A stretch of DNA of 64,000 bases from Gastracanthus pulcherrimus. Lineage: Eukaryota; Arthropoda; Insecta; Hymenoptera; Pteromalidae. Below the pieces are notes generated by a model. It was not told the DNA's origin. It did no database searches and saw only the letters and a list, made by a program, of their open reading frames with translations. Positions 50,358 through 63,032 of this stretch are shown one piece after another; position 1 is the stretch's first letter, and every line of letters starts with the position of its first letter. Location of the stretch: contig OX424574.1 in NCBI GenBank assembly GCA_949152435.1, positions 25,077,239 to 25,141,238 of the forward strand, given 5' to 3'. The translations under genes and the position numbers were made by a program.

Positions 50358-51095
50358 GCGGGGAAGCCATCTTGGATGCATGAAAATCATACGTATTTTG
50401 AATGATTTTTTTACACTAAAACAGCGAAGTAGATAGAAAACCTTTTTATGGGCATATATTGCACAAGAATTAGAAATATTAAAAAAAAATTATTTTTTTT
50501 GCAAAATGGCGGTGCTAGTGCAGTTACGTGGTGGGCATGTAAAAATCAACTCGCCATTCTGTGTTGTGCAGATCGCGGAAACTGTTTAACTGATTGACTT
50601 AAAATTTTCAGAGAATCTTCCTACGATACTAATCTAAAGAAGTACAGAAGATTTTAACGATTGCCTGAAATTTTTTTTCTGCACGCATATTTGTAAAATA
50701 ATTGTCTGCTAAAAATAGATATTTTTCTTCATATCTTCGTCATTCACTTATAAGTGAATATTTTGAAATAAACCTACGTACTTCTGCCATTTTTATGATG
50801 TAGATTATGAAAAAATTGTTTTTTGTTATAGAGCACATCAGGTCTGAGATCAGCACTACGCAGATTAATGAGTCGACTTTTGCATACCACTGCGCAACGG
50901 CTTTAAGAACCGCCAATTTGAGAAAGAAATTTTTTTTAATTTTTGCTATAATCTTCAATGCTTGTGTAATATATGCTTATAAAAAGATTTTATACCTACT
51001 TCGCTGTTTTAGTATAAAAAATCGTTAAAAATCCCTATGCATCCAAGAAATATGCATTCTATTCCTTTTTCATGCATTCAAGGTGGCTTCCCCCC
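50358..51095. mobile_element. TTAA-bounded palindrome, 738 bp
   Basis: TTAA lies at 50354-50357 and 51096-51099. The ends gcggggaagccatcttggat and (other strand) ggggggaagccaccttgaat match closely, followed by gcatgaaaa in both. Inner inverse pairs include aaaacagcgaagtag with its inverse, and the gcggtgctagtgcag / gcggttcttaaagcc region. The end consensus TTAAGNGGGGAAGCCA is close to that of 49994-50353. Confidence 0.7.
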
Positions 51096-52214
51096 TTAAC
51101 TGGAGTATATCAGTGAATTTTTCATGAAAAGTTAGACACTCGATTTCTGGGTTATGTATTGGATATTTGGGCCTTTTTCTCTGCCGAAAGGATATATTGT
51201 GTGAGTATAGGAAAAGGGTACATTTTTTACATGAGTATAAATATTAAAAATGTTTTTATCAAGCACTAAATATACCAATTATTATTTCAGATTTAAGGTG
51301 TATATTGTACTTAAAGCTGTTTAATGCGACTTTAATTTTAGCGGCTGCCGTTTTTGCAGCGCATACTATATAATTACAAATTTACACTTGATTAAATCCA
51401 AACATCTCAAAATAAATTACTGTGCAGGAAAGTTCTTATCTATAGAGACAAATATTTTTACCACTTCTCGGATCGTCAAGACCGCGATAAGAAAATATTT
51501 TGCATCATACTTTTATTATATTTTGACTTTGTGCAAATAAAATATATATCAATCTATATATATTAAACGATTAAAAGACGTCTACATTAAAGGAAAATGT
51601 AAGTGTAATTGGGCTCTGCAATCGCGAGAGTGTCAGATTGTCGAATCAAATAAACTAGGTCACTTGCCAAAAAGCAGAAGTACAATTGATTGTTCTCGTT
51701 ATCAAATTATTTTTTATGGACAAAGTAACAGTCGAAATAAAACATTGCATGCCGTTGCTGCTATTAAAGTTTATGTTTGCACCTCAGTTACTACATGGTT
51801 TTCTAATAGATGTTCGCCAGATACGCATTTTATACTAGGCTATAGTATTATTTATGGTCAAAGTTCTAGTCTAATAACCTCCTTCTTTTTAAAGTCGATT
51901 AATTAAAAATCGTTTCAACTCGACTAAAAGTTGTCAAGGTCAACTATGAAAATCAGTTAATTTTTTATGCAATATGGGACCTACAATGGCTTTTCTAGAA
52001 ATACAGTAGAACCCCCCTGTGATTGCGAAATCAACATTCAGAACAAATTGTTTCAAACGTTTAAAGCGAAAAATCTGCGATAGAAAAAGATTTATGCGAA
52101 GGTTTAAGCCAACAAATTTTAATAAAAAAGTTTGAAAAATTATTCATACTGAAAAAACGTAATGGAAAATTTTATAATTTACACCGATTTTTATAAAATG
52201 TTTCTTTCAACTGG

Positions 52215-53525
52215 CCAATTCGATGACAAGGTTTAAAAATCAACCACCATATCTACTCAATTTTCTACCAGAGCGTCAAACCATTTTCGCACCCTATACA
52301 ACATCCAATAATTTTTAACAAAATTTAACCCAGACAGCCCCCCTACCCTAAAAGACACCGCGAACAAAGCCCAACCTCGATCCACCCCGCACACCGAGGC
52401 AAAGTAACGCATTATCGGTATAGCTCGCGCCTGCCTCCAACCCCCATCCTCCCTCCTCCTCCCTTACCCATCCATACAACTCTCGACCAACGCTCGTACC
52501 TCCGTACACCAGTGTAGCTCGGCACCACATACACGCGGACAATCAAAATTCAGCGCCTACCGACGCGGGGGGGGGGGGGGGGGGGCGGCAAAGTGCGGGC
52601 GAGCGCGCGCGGGCGCGAGAATTATGGAAATTCGGGCTTCCGCGAGCGCCGGCCGATTACCGCGGTAATTTGCCGGAATTTCCTGGCAGCCCTGCGCCCC
52701 GCCGCTTTTATCAAGCTCCGTTATCTCGCTCTCGCTCTTTCCTTCCGCCGAAGCCTTTCACGCGGTGCACGTGCGTGCGCGCGGCTCTGTGGGTATAACG
52801 CAGCGAGCGCCCGTGGAGCACGTAGGCGCTAATCTCTTTTTATTTCGCCCGTATGCGCGACGAATGGCTTTTTCGCTCTCGTCTCTCTCTCTCTCTCTCT
52901 TTCTTCCTCTGTGCGTGTGTGCAGGTTTCTCTTTTGGCGCGCGGGAGCGTTAGAGCTTTGAATGCGCATGCCTATTGCTAATCTCCTTGCTGTTGCGTTT
53001 CGTTGCTTTTTTTGGGGGAGGAAGGGGGAAGGGAGTCGGTGGGTTCTCTCGCGTTGTCGGGGTCGTCTTTCATTTTTACGGCTTCTTTTCAACGAGAGAG
53101 GTGGGGAGGTGATTTTTCTTCTTTTTTTCTCGGTTCTTTCGGCGCGCGCCGCAGGTTTTTGCTCTTTTTGTTCGAATGCCGCACATCGCGTGGGGTTTAT
53201 TTCGCGAATTTAATGCCTCGCGCGCGAGAGAGAGAGAGAGAGAGTCGAGATTAATCTGCACTCGTATAATTTGACTGGTTGATTGTTGGTGCGAACGCGA
53301 GCTTTTCCCGTGAGGGGCGGTGGATGGTCTTTTCTCGACCTTTTGCCGCGCCGAGCTTTTACGAGCGTTATAGCTGTTCGGCGGAGCGTGTCGAATATAA
53401 TGCGATTGAATTTTATTTGGATGCGGTGGTTGTCGGTGATTTCATGAGTGGAGAGAGTGCTGTGTTGATTTATTGGATTTTTAGGAAGCATGTTGCTTAT
53501 TTATAATGGTTATTAGCTTGCATCC
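52215..53525. other. GC-rich skew-switch island 22, with G19 run
   Basis: The left flank (52230-52510) is A+C rich (cagacagcccccctacccta; cccatcctccctcctcctcc). A run of 19 G lies at 52567-52585, followed by gcgagcgcgcgcgggcgcga. CT and AG tracts occur at 52880-52902 and 53226-53243. The right flank (53270-53470) is G+T rich (gtgaggggcggtggatggtc; gatgcggtggttgtcggtga). There are many overlapping frames and none has a domain. Confidence 0.8.
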
Positions 53526-54079
53526 TTCAAAGAGAAATAAAGAAATACTCCGCTGGTAAATTAAATAATCTCGAAAATATATATAAACAGGTAATCGGAA
53601 AAATTAAGAAATGTGAAAGCTTTCTGTAGAGAAAGTTTTCAGATATTCTGTTTACTGAAGAAAAGCTTTTACAAGCTAATATAGGAGTAATTAGTAGCTA
53701 TTAAAGTTGCTTTAGCTTATCTAAATGTTTCTCTGCAAAGTTGGTAAACTTTTACCGTGATATTTTTGAGTTTTAATTAATTAAAAATTTAGTTTATTAT
53801 CATTTAAAAAGGTATTTCAATCATGCCGAATAGAAGCTCAATTTTAGAAATTGCTATGAAAAATAAAATATCGGCATATTGAAAAAAATGAGTAAATTCT
53901 GCAAATAAAAGTTTAACTGCTAAACCGATTGTTTGAAATTTATAAACATTTATTACTTTTCAGAAATGTTTTTTTTTGTCTAAGCAAATATTTATTAAAA
54001 TAAAATAAATATTATTTGCTTCATATAAATATTTTTTAGCAGTATTAAAATAAATATTTGAACATACCAAATTTCATTT

Positions 54080-54985
54080 TCAATGCAATCCTACTTGATA
54101 TAAACATATTGTATAATTACATATTTGTATTCATATTCTATTAACTTCAACGCAGATAAATATGTTGCCAGAAAATTTTAACTTTGAAAATATCTTATAA
54201 CTCACACATAGACAATCGCAATCTTCTCATAAAACATTCCTTCATTACACCCCCAATTCCACGACATCACATCGTCCACAAACGAAAAGTATTGAAAGCG
54301 CTCTCCTTCCGCATACCGCCCGGCCATGAAACATTAACTCAATAAACTTTCGCCCGAACTTTCGCGCTGCACTCAAAGGATCGCCGGAATTCCTCTCTCC
54401 GCGCTCACTTTTGTATAAAAAATTCATTCCACCGTCGAGAGCGAGAGAAAGCACAACGAATTCCCGTAATTCTTCGTCCACTTTGGCGAGAGCTTATTAA
54501 GAGCTTTCAAGACATTTTCTCGATTCGCGCGTAGAGTCAGCGTAGAACCCCAGCCCGGAAGCATTTTTCCCTCTTTGTCCGGAATTCGCGTGTGTCCGCC
54601 AGCGCGCAAATTCCGCAGTCGGTTTCTCTTTTTTTTTTGTTTTTTGTTTGCTCGCCCTACTCGTATTTTTATCCGTACATTTACCGAGCGCAAGCGTTTA
54701 CCGTTGGGAAAAATTAGGTCCACTTTATATTCTCCGGGATACGCGCTAGGCGCGCGTAATTCCGCGAGAGACTAGTGTACACGGTGTGCAAGCTTGATTA
54801 AATGAACTAATCCATCAATCATGCGCTCATTCGATTTTCTGGCGTTTTGTTTTTTCTTCCCTGGTGGAAAAGTGACTGTTTTTTTGGACTAATAACAAGC
54901 TATTTCTGGTCGAGTTTTGTAAAAAACGATTGTTGTTTACAAATTGTAGGAAGTTGATCGTTTGCAAGTTAGATGAAACAATTTT
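54080..54985. other. GC-rich skew-switch island 23
   Basis: The left flank (54150-54290) is A+C rich (cattacacccccaattccac). The CpG core spans 54300-54780. The right flank (54835-54960) is G+T rich (ccctggtggaaaagtgactg; tctggtcgagttttgtaaaa). Opposed frames of 66 to 99 codons are domain-free. Confidence 0.7.
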
Positions 54986-55284
54986 TAGAAGAATGACGGA
55001 ATGAGATGCAGAGCCCTACAACATAAATATGGATCCATATACACACAACATAGTACACAATTTATAAAAGTGATAAAGATAATTTTTCAGCGATGTAGGC
55101 TAAAAGTGGTAATATTTTGATATTATTCTTTTTTAATTCCCTTCACCAGACTCGTAATTTCTAATCGAACTTAGAAGACAAAAACAGAAATCAAAACCAA
55201 ATTGTTAAAATGACATCTAAGAAATAGCAATTTTATACACTAAATGAAATATTTTTTTGTCCTGAATAAAATGCGACATCTTAA

Positions 55285-55928
55285 GCAGGGTCTTTCGCTA
55301 GATATAGGACAAAACAAAAAAATCATATGAGAGTTTATGAAGATCCTATGATAAAACTTGTGAAATGTACTTAATAATAGTCGATAACTACATGAAAAAG
55401 CGTTCCAAAAAACTCGTGACGTCACAAGTGTAAATATTGTCGATTTCAAAAATATTTAGTTAAAATTCAATTATTTTTTTTATTTTTTAATCAATTTTAA
55501 TATTTTGGGGGTTATTCTTTTCTTTAAATTTTTATGTACAAAGTTAACGTAAGAAATTTATAAAATAATATATCTGTGATAAAAGAAAGCTAATTGGTTA
55601 TAAGTAAACGCATACAATTTTATAAACATCTAACTTTATCTTATCACAGATATATTATTTTGTAAATTTATTTCGTAACTATGTAAATATATGTTTAAAG
55701 AAAAGAATAATCCCCAAAACATTAAAATTGATTAAAAATAAAAAAAAAATTGTGGTTTAACTAAATCGACAATATTTGCACTTGTGACGTCACGATTTTT
55801 TGGAACAATTTTCTTTTCATGTAATTATGGACTACTATTAAGTACATTTCAATAGTTATATAATGGGACCTTCATAAACTCTTATATAACTTTTTGTTTT
55901 ATGCCCTATATCTAGCGAAAGACCCTCC
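55285..55928. mobile_element. TTAA-bounded palindrome, 644 bp
   Basis: TTAA lies at 55281-55284 and 55929-55932. The ends gcagggtctttcgctagata and (other strand) ggagggtctttcgctagata pair for over 25 bp. Pairing then continues almost to the centre through cacttgtgacgtcac-type arms and atatatctgtgataaaagaa / ttatcttatcacagatatat around 55570-55650. It is non-coding, and its near-complete palindromy suggests that it forms one long hairpin. Confidence 0.8.
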
Positions 55929-56098
55929 TTAATTATTTTTTGGAAAACTTGAGTTTTTACAGACTGTATATCGTAAGCAGTTATGGTCAAAAAGTACTTT
56001 CGTCTTTTGGTTTCTAGTACAAAAAAAATACTTAAATGAAAAGGTACAAGTACTTGGCAATATTTACACATTGATATATTGGTATATAAATATACCGA

Positions 56099-56166
56099 GT
56101 GACAATTTAGGAATGAATGAACTTTCGATATAATGATCGAAGTTGTATTCATTCCTAAATTGTCAC
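56099..56166. repeat. Small perfect foldback, 20-bp arms
   Basis: The string gtgacaatttaggaatgaat and its exact inverse attcattcctaaattgtcac lie 28 bp apart. The loop (gaactttcgatataatgatcgaagttgt, in part) has further pairing. Flanking sequence is also inverse-like (atataccga / accgtatat). Confidence 0.75.
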
Positions 56167-56419
56167 ACCGTATATTAATATATTGATCGTGGTATTACAT
56201 TAATGTTTATTTAGCTATCAAGTATTTGAAATTATACATGTTTATCATACTTTCGAATTTATTCAGTGATCCACCTGGACCCTGTGCCTGCTCGTAATCG
56301 CAAAACCAATCGAAAATACAGTTAAAGTTTGTTCTTTTATCACGCCATTTTATTTTTTCAACGTTTATGATGTCAATAAACAGTGTATAAATGAGCAAAA
56401 TAATGTTGTTCTTAAGTTG

Positions 56420-56850
56420 TTCTTATCCTAATTCGTTTTCAGTACAAAAAGCGTTTCGTAAATAGCATGAATTTTACTAGGGTCGTTTCTAGTCCGAAAA
56501 ACGTTTTCATTAATGGTCCGATTTCTACTAGGGATGTTTCTTCCTCTTTCGTCCATAATTTTCTCATTCTTTCATGTGCGAGCCCGGCACTCGCTCGCTC
56601 ACTCGCTTGTGCACTGATTCGCATTTTCTCGCGCGCGGCTTCCGGCTTCTTCGAGCTATTCGTCGCCGTCGTCGTCCTCATATTTATTCATTTCGTCGAC
56701 TTTTTATCTATTACTCACTGCCTCATTATCCATCCTCTGTATATATCTGCTTTGTGCTTTTTGCTGAAATTTTTGTCGCAGACGAGAAGGAGCGAATATC
56801 ATGATGAAGATGCGCTGTCAGAAATTCATGAGTATTAGTATTTTAACGTT
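56420..56850. other. GC-rich patch without the usual skew
   Basis: The patch is CpG-containing (ctcgctcgctcactcgcttg; ttctcgcgcgcggcttccgg) and T-rich on the left, with gacgagaaggagcg on the right. The AC-left/GT-right pattern is not evident. The 123-codon plus-strand frame (56467-56838) is hydrophobic with no recognisable domain and ends within AT-rich DNA. It may be an eroded island. I cannot exclude a short exon. Confidence 0.35.
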
Positions 56851-57559
56851 ACGCATTTCATCTGACAAACATTAAATTCCATGCTTTTGATGACAGCGAT
56901 TTAATAGAGATGAAGTAAAGGATATTTGAAAACTTTTAAAAGAATCAATTTAGGAAAGGGTATGATTTTAATAATATAAATATGAAGTCATTTGGTTGAA
57001 ACAGTTTAACGATAATCATAATTACACTGCTTTTGAATATGTATTAATGGTGTAAATTATATGAGTTAAAATGGTTTCGAAATTGACATGTTATTGTAAT
57101 TTTGGAATAAAAGGAGAATCTAATTAATGTTAATGATAAATTATGAAATTATAATAAGATTATTAACACTACGAAAGGGTAATTCTATACGTTATTGTTA
57201 TCATAAAATAATCTGACTGGGGCGGCAAATTCAAAACCATGTATTTTTGATATATGTGTGATTCGAATGAAATATTATCCTTAATTTAATTAATCATAAT
57301 AATTTATTCGTTATTCCGTTAATATTATATTCAATATACGAATTTATCATATTTAGGTGCATCGAATTACAAAAATGATGTCTCAATAATACCTCTATTG
57401 CGTGCTCGCTAGTATTATTGGTAGATCATATATCGTTATTAAGTAATATTTAATAATAAATATGATTTATTTATTTACTTATTGAACAATAATATTCATA
57501 AAAACTATGTGATGTGATCATGCTTTAAAGGCTGACACAATACAGATATAGATTTATAA

Positions 57560-58545
57560 TTATTATCAAACAGCCACGGTCATTTCGCAACGCTTTTCAT
57601 CTATTTTTTGACGCCTCAAAATCACAAATAATAGTCGAAATTTGAACACGTTGTAAGCGCCTATTTGATTTAAAAAGAATTTATATCAATTAAAACACAG
57701 ATATCCTGTGAAGTATATTCAATCTCAATAAACACAACATCTAAAGAGCTCTCATCACAAACACATTCGAAATGTTCAAGAAAATACACAAATTAATGCA
57801 GCTTCTCACATCCATTTACCACGTAAACAACCCCAATCCCAATCTCTTCCACTACACTCGTCCTCTCTCCTACCATCTATTAAAACTCGCCCGTCAAAAG
57901 AAAAAGAAAAAGAAAAAGAAACACCTCCAATTGAAATCCCTGTATACACACAAGCGCACGCTAATTAAAAAATCGTCATCCCCGCACAATCCCCAAGATA
58001 AAAACTTTCGCTTCTCTTCTGAATCCCTTTGCACCCCTTCTCTCTCTCTCTCTCTCTCTCTCACTTTTAATCTCTAGCTGTCTCAACGTCCTCGCCTTTT
58101 TCCTTCTCCTCTCTCCCTCTCTCTCTCTCTCTTTCTCTTTCTCTCTCGACATCAGTATTCATAGCTCGCGCGTTCCGATACACGCCCGAGCCCTTTTCAC
58201 TGCGCGCGTAATGAGCATCGGAGGCGCGTAATTTCAGAAAATACGAGCTTATACGTATATATATACCCGCACTCCGCGACCGGCCTCCGGCGCATGATTT
58301 TTTTTTTATTGCGAACTGCGCCTGAATTCAGTTTCAACCGAGGTTTCGACCGCTGAGTGCGTATATGTATATACGCAAGAGTGGGTGCAGCGAGAGAGTT
58401 GGAAAGTGGCACTTGAGTCGACTGCAGCGGCGCGCGGAGCTCTGCTTAATAGATCTGGCTGCGCTGAGAGGCGACGCACTCGCGCGCTTTATTTCCTTGG
58501 GTGGCGCGGGAGATGTGGAGGGCTGCGAGGGATTTGCGCACGGCA

Positions 58546-58589
<44 letters not shown>

Positions 58590-58785
58590 AGATGAGATGA
58601 GATTCAGTGGGATTTGCGTTTGCGTTGATGAATTGCAGTTTTTGTTTGAGGGGACAAGAAGGCGTTGAATTTGGAAAATTAACGTAAATATTTTTCTTTA
58701 TTGACGAAGGTAGTTTTGATGCTGTAGAATCCTTCAAAGTGGAAAAGTTCAAATGTTATTGCTATATCCGTCACTGACGTTTACG
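57560..58785. other. GC-rich skew-switch island 24
   Basis: The left flank (57725-57870) is A+C rich (catcacaaacacattcgaaa; aacaaccccaatcccaatct). CT runs lie at 58039-58061 and 58112-58145. The CpG core covers 58165-58540. An AG run (58549-58584) leads into the right flank, which favours G and T (gtttgaggggacaagaaggc). Low-complexity frames follow the CT/AG runs and are rejected. Confidence 0.75.
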
Positions 58786-59004
58786 TTTCCAGTGGTAATT
58801 TTGTATGAATCGATTAGAGATTTTTAGGAGATCTACTTTGAAGGATTATTATAAGTCATTAAGAGGAAATAATAAGTTATCTACCATCTGTTTAGACATT
58901 GTATGTCTCGAAGCTTTAAATGGCTAACTTTAAAAAAGTCTGCTTAAAAGCCTTTTTTGTCTATATATATTCGAGAGTATAGAAAACTATTTTGTATATA
59001 TATT

Positions 59005-59426
59005 ATTTTAACAAAATTGCGGTGCTAGAACCGTAGAGCCATAATAGCCCTTTTTCAGCAGCCCCGCAACTGACTTTGCGGAGACCTTCGCCATGGTTTA
59101 CCCTAAAGTAACAGAGTTAAAGTTATCATATTTGATAACATAAAAAGTAACGAAGTACGTATATGGATTTTTCAAAATACCCATTTGTACTGAAACAGTA
59201 AACAATTGAAAAAGAACTTTTCAGTCAACAAATTTTTTTAGAAAAATTTTTGTAGTAAAAGAATTTTTATCTACAAACAAAAGTTTCTGTTGAATCGAAT
59301 ATGTACTTCGTTTGTTTTTATGTTGTACAAGATGACTATAGGTAAAATCGTTTCGGAGGTATGTGCAACGTCACTTACGGAGCTGCCGAAAAAGAGTTTA
59401 CATCTAGTATTGCCATTTTGTTAAAA
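59005..59426. repeat. Palindromic repeat related to the 50.4-kb module
   Basis: The left end attttaacaaaattgcggtg is matched inversely by the right end, which reads (other strand) ttttaacaaaatggcaatac. A ctttttcagcagccccg block pairs with cggagctgccgaaaaag. The stretch aaaattgcggtgctaga resembles the aaaatggcggtgctagt of 50506. The interior is AT-rich and non-coding. Confidence 0.6.
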
Positions 59427-59429
59427 AAC

Positions 59430-60225
59430 TGAACATATAAAATTGTTTTTTTTGTCTATGGAATATCGATGGTTGGGTGGAAAACCTTCCTATTTCAGAG
59501 ACTGCACGAAGAACTTTCTGTCTCAGCGTGCGTCAAAAGAAAATGCATATGCGGAAATAATAAATGATTGGTGGTCCGAATCTAACAACTGTCGGAGCAC
59601 TCGAAACGACCAAAAAGAAGTGATATGTAAATGAAAAATAAAAAATATATTCTCATAGATAGATATTATTGATATGAACACTTTTACTGTAAAATAAAAA
59701 TTTTCTGTTTGCACCTCCGTTTCTCTGCTTGGACAATACTTTTATTAGTTGTCGAGTACACTCCGTGAGTTTCCTTTTGTAGGTAAAATTTAAAAATAAC
59801 CATAAAATTTTTTTAAGTTTTTCAATATACATATATGACAAAAGAGAATATTCAAACCTAATAAATACAGGAGATATAAAGAATTCTATAATTTACTCTT
59901 AAATCCAGAATTTGCCCCTTAGCAGATAATATAGGGAATATTTTATTATATTGGAATTTATAATTTTTATTTTTAATAAGTTTCTTCTGCAAAGAATATG
60001 TGCTTATACATCTCTTAGAGGCCCAGGAGCTTGGGCTGAGCCTTGATGAATGAATGAATGCATGGATATTTATTTTTGTATATATATAAAGACGACAGTT
60101 TTTAATATATGTAATTAAACAAAAAGAAAAAGTAGTTTCTTAAAACGTGCATTTATCTTTTTAACTTTTTTAATCAAAACAAAACAAATGACTAATAATT
60201 GTAGTAAGTACAAAAGAGCATTTAC
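59430..60225. other. AT-rich spacer with possible LINE tail
   Basis: The stretch gcccaggagcttgggctgag then ccttgatgaatgaatgaatg (60022-60060) resembles the short simple tail of a LINE 3' end, but no reverse-transcriptase remnant lies upstream. The frames at 59443-59841 are not credible as genes. Confidence 0.35.
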
Positions 60226-60229
60226 AAAC

Positions 60230-60905
60230 ACAATCTAAAATAAAGCTACTCAATTAAATAAAGTTCGTATACCCAAAACAAAGCAAGATAAATAAACAGC
60301 GCAACGCATTTGACAAATCCGAGAGTTATTCAATTCAATCCGTGCTACCGCCCATTCGTAATAATCAATGATGGCATTTCGCTCGTTGCCCGACAAATGA
60401 AATTCCACTCTAAAAGTTTCGCAACAGAGAGTAAATATTACAATCCATTCGTACTTATTGTTAGACACCCATGGAAATCGAACGAGCCGCCTGCAACGCG
60501 CGCACGGATACGGCCGCAGCGCTCGCGCGCGAGCCGTACAATTTAATAAACACCCATTCGCGCACAATGCACCAGAGCCGGCCATTGTCAAGGAAACAAA
60601 CATCTATATCCCCACGTCATAAAGTGATTAGCCCCGCGAATCGCTCGCGCGGAGCTCGTAATTTTAAATAATGCCCGCATTAAATCGCTGCGCGCGTACA
60701 CGTGTGCATGCAGTATTTACATCGGTCGGCGCTAAGCTGAAACTGCGACAAACCGCGGGATAATGGGCGCGCGGGGCGTTCTGTCAAACGGTCGTGGGCT
60801 GCAGGGAATTCTGGAGCTCGGCGTCGTATTTGTTTGATTGTAGTGATGAATTGAATATTTGATCATTAGAGGGGAAGATTGTGTTGAATCCTGAAAATGA
60901 ACCTG
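60230..60905. other. GC-rich skew-switch island 25
   Basis: The left flank (60265-60350) is A+C rich (tacccaaaacaaagcaagat). The CpG core (60480-60780) includes cagcgctcgcgcgcgagccg. The right flank (60780-60895) is G+T rich (gtcgtgggctgcagggaatt; gattgtagtgatgaattgaa). The 117-codon minus-strand frame has no recognisable domain. Confidence 0.7.
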
Positions 60906-61729
60906 AATGCAAACCTTGCTAGAATTTTCCTGGAAAATCTAGGCGCGTAAACGTTTTTTTAGTCAAAATGAACACCTTATATGTATTGTAACAGGTTGAG
61001 GGCCTTTAAGAACCGAAATCGGCCACTATCTAAACTTTCGTAAAACTGAAAAATTCGAACAAAATATTACGTGACTATACAGGACTGTTGCACATCAGTA
61101 AGATTGTCTTTCTAAAGCTTCTTCTCATTACCAGAAAGGTATTACAGAGCAGGATTAGCGAATATGGGTTCGATTTGCAATGCATTGTTCCCTGGGTATT
61201 TGACACATATTGAGTGCTTCATTGCGGTTTTTCTAACTTTGTACTTGGTTTTTTTATCATATCGGAATTTTTGTTTTACAAATGGGGTGATGGGAGCTAA
61301 TTTCGCTTATAGGTCTCCATCCCTTATTAGAGAAATTATCGTATTTAGACTGCTCACAACTCTCTCAATTACTAGAAAAAAAGATTTAACATCAATGTTC
61401 ACACTTCACGCGTTTACTTCTAAATGAATCAGCAGAATTTCAAAAAATATATATTTTAAAAATGTTTTAAAGTAAAATTATTTTAATATAATGAAAAAAT
61501 TATGCTATAACACTTTACTTTACTATATCTATAATGTAAATCCACAATAATTAAAACTAAATAAAAAAAAGACTTCTTTATAGACCAAAGAAAAGTTATG
61601 CTATGCTAATCTAGACACTTTTCATTTAACAAACCAATCACAAAATAGTTAGGAATTCGTTTACAAATAATATTTATAATTTACGTAAGTATGTAATCAA
61701 TAGAATAATAAAATATTAGGAAGGATAAA

Positions 61730-63032
61730 ATGACTGCCAATATATAACTGCAGATAAGCAGCAAGGCCTACCAGCAACGCGGCAGCTTGAAAAAATAGGG
61801 GTATGTCGCATAAACGAGTAAAGAAAGGAGTCATCAGACTCCTTAAAGAATTGAAAAAGGAGTTGAAAAGAGATGATGGAATGGAAACCCGTTTGGATTG
61901 CAATAGACAAAAGTATCAAGGAAGTAGAAACTGAGATGCGAAAATATATAAAGACAGAAAGTATAAAAGAAAGTAAAGAAACAGTGATTTATAAAGTGAA
62001 CGAATATGCTTATAATATAGAGAAAATAGACCAGAAATAGAAAGAACAGAGAAGAATGCACAAAGAAGTGGATAACGATATTAACAATAATGTAGAGAAT
62101 GAATGAGTCGAGCAATTAGAGAAAAGGTTAAAGGAAAATGAAAATAAGATAGAAGAATATGAAAGAAGAAGAAGAAACAATAAATGATCACCGGGCTAAA
62201 GGACTTTACAAATGAATTAGACAAAGAGAAAGTGAAAAAATGGTTTGCGGATACGTTGGCAGTGAAAATAGATATTAATGAAATTAAGAAAAATAGATAG
62301 CGAATCAGAAAAAAATATGATGAACATAGAATGTAAAAGTTGGAAGGAAAAGAGAAAAATAATGCAAAACAAGGATAAGTTAGCGAGAACAAATATCTAT
62401 ATTAATGACTTGACCTGGAATGAAAGAAACATGTAGAAAATGGTAAGACTTTGGGCACACATAGCAAGGAAAAATAACTGGAAAAAAGTTATAGTTGGGT
62501 ACGAAACATTACTCATAGAGAAAAGGCAATTCGTTTGGGATGAGTCAATTTAAGATATGAAACAAGTCAAAGAAATAGAAGCAAAGAAAGAGGTATCTGA
62601 AGAGACCAAAAGTAAAGAAAGTGTCGATATAGAAATGAAGATATTTAACTGGGAACGAAACGAGAAGAATATTGGCATGAAAAAGAACGGTTACGTGAAA
62701 CGAACCTTATAAGCAGTAGGCAACGATGCAGATAGTGTAAACTAGACGCAGAGATAGAAGCCAAGGAGAAAGAGAGAGATAGATAATGAAAACGCAGAAG
62801 AAATGAACTATGAAGAGGTTAGGAAAGATAGAGTGGGAAATGAAAAGAAAAGTATTTATAAATGTTTTGATATATTTAGTGAGATAATTACAGAATAAAA
62901 TATTTTAGAAAAAGATTTCACAATAAACTACAAAAGATAATGCGTTCATGGCAAGAACGGCAACAATAGATTTTAGAATGACTTGAACATAATTTTGTAC
63001 TATATTTAAAAACTGTAAAAGTTAAAATAAAG

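Larger units (their letters stand above)
47972..51659. mobile_element. Nest of palindromic elements, ~3.7 kb
   Basis: The outer arms are long inverted repeats: 47972-48640 against about 50812-51659. Matching blocks include cttatcgcggtcttgacgat, cagaaatttattttgagatg, tttgaatttaatcaagtgta and tctcagacctgatgtgc. The right arm is longer because it includes the end of a TTAA-bounded element that the left arm lacks. Inside lie family B copy 2 (48620-49090) and three TTAA-bounded palindromes. A 62-codon frame in the left arm (48140-48328) is broken by a stop in the right arm, so it is not a conserved gene. No transposase is seen. Confidence 0.75.

Noticed and set aside
56467..56838. 123-codon hydrophobic frame
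   Set aside because: No recognisable family, overlapping second frame, and a plain AT-rich surround. Kept only as a low-confidence note.
56420..56850. A further skew-switch island
   Set aside because: The left side is T-rich and not A+C rich, so it does not share the polarity. Listed as a plain GC-rich patch.
60022..60060. Possible LINE 3' tail (gatgaatgaatgaatg)
   Set aside because: A short simple repeat only. No reverse-transcriptase remnant lies upstream.
61164..61427. 87-codon frame starting MGSICNALFPGYL
   Set aside because: No recognised domain. It lies in AT-rich spacer with no splice or promoter evidence.
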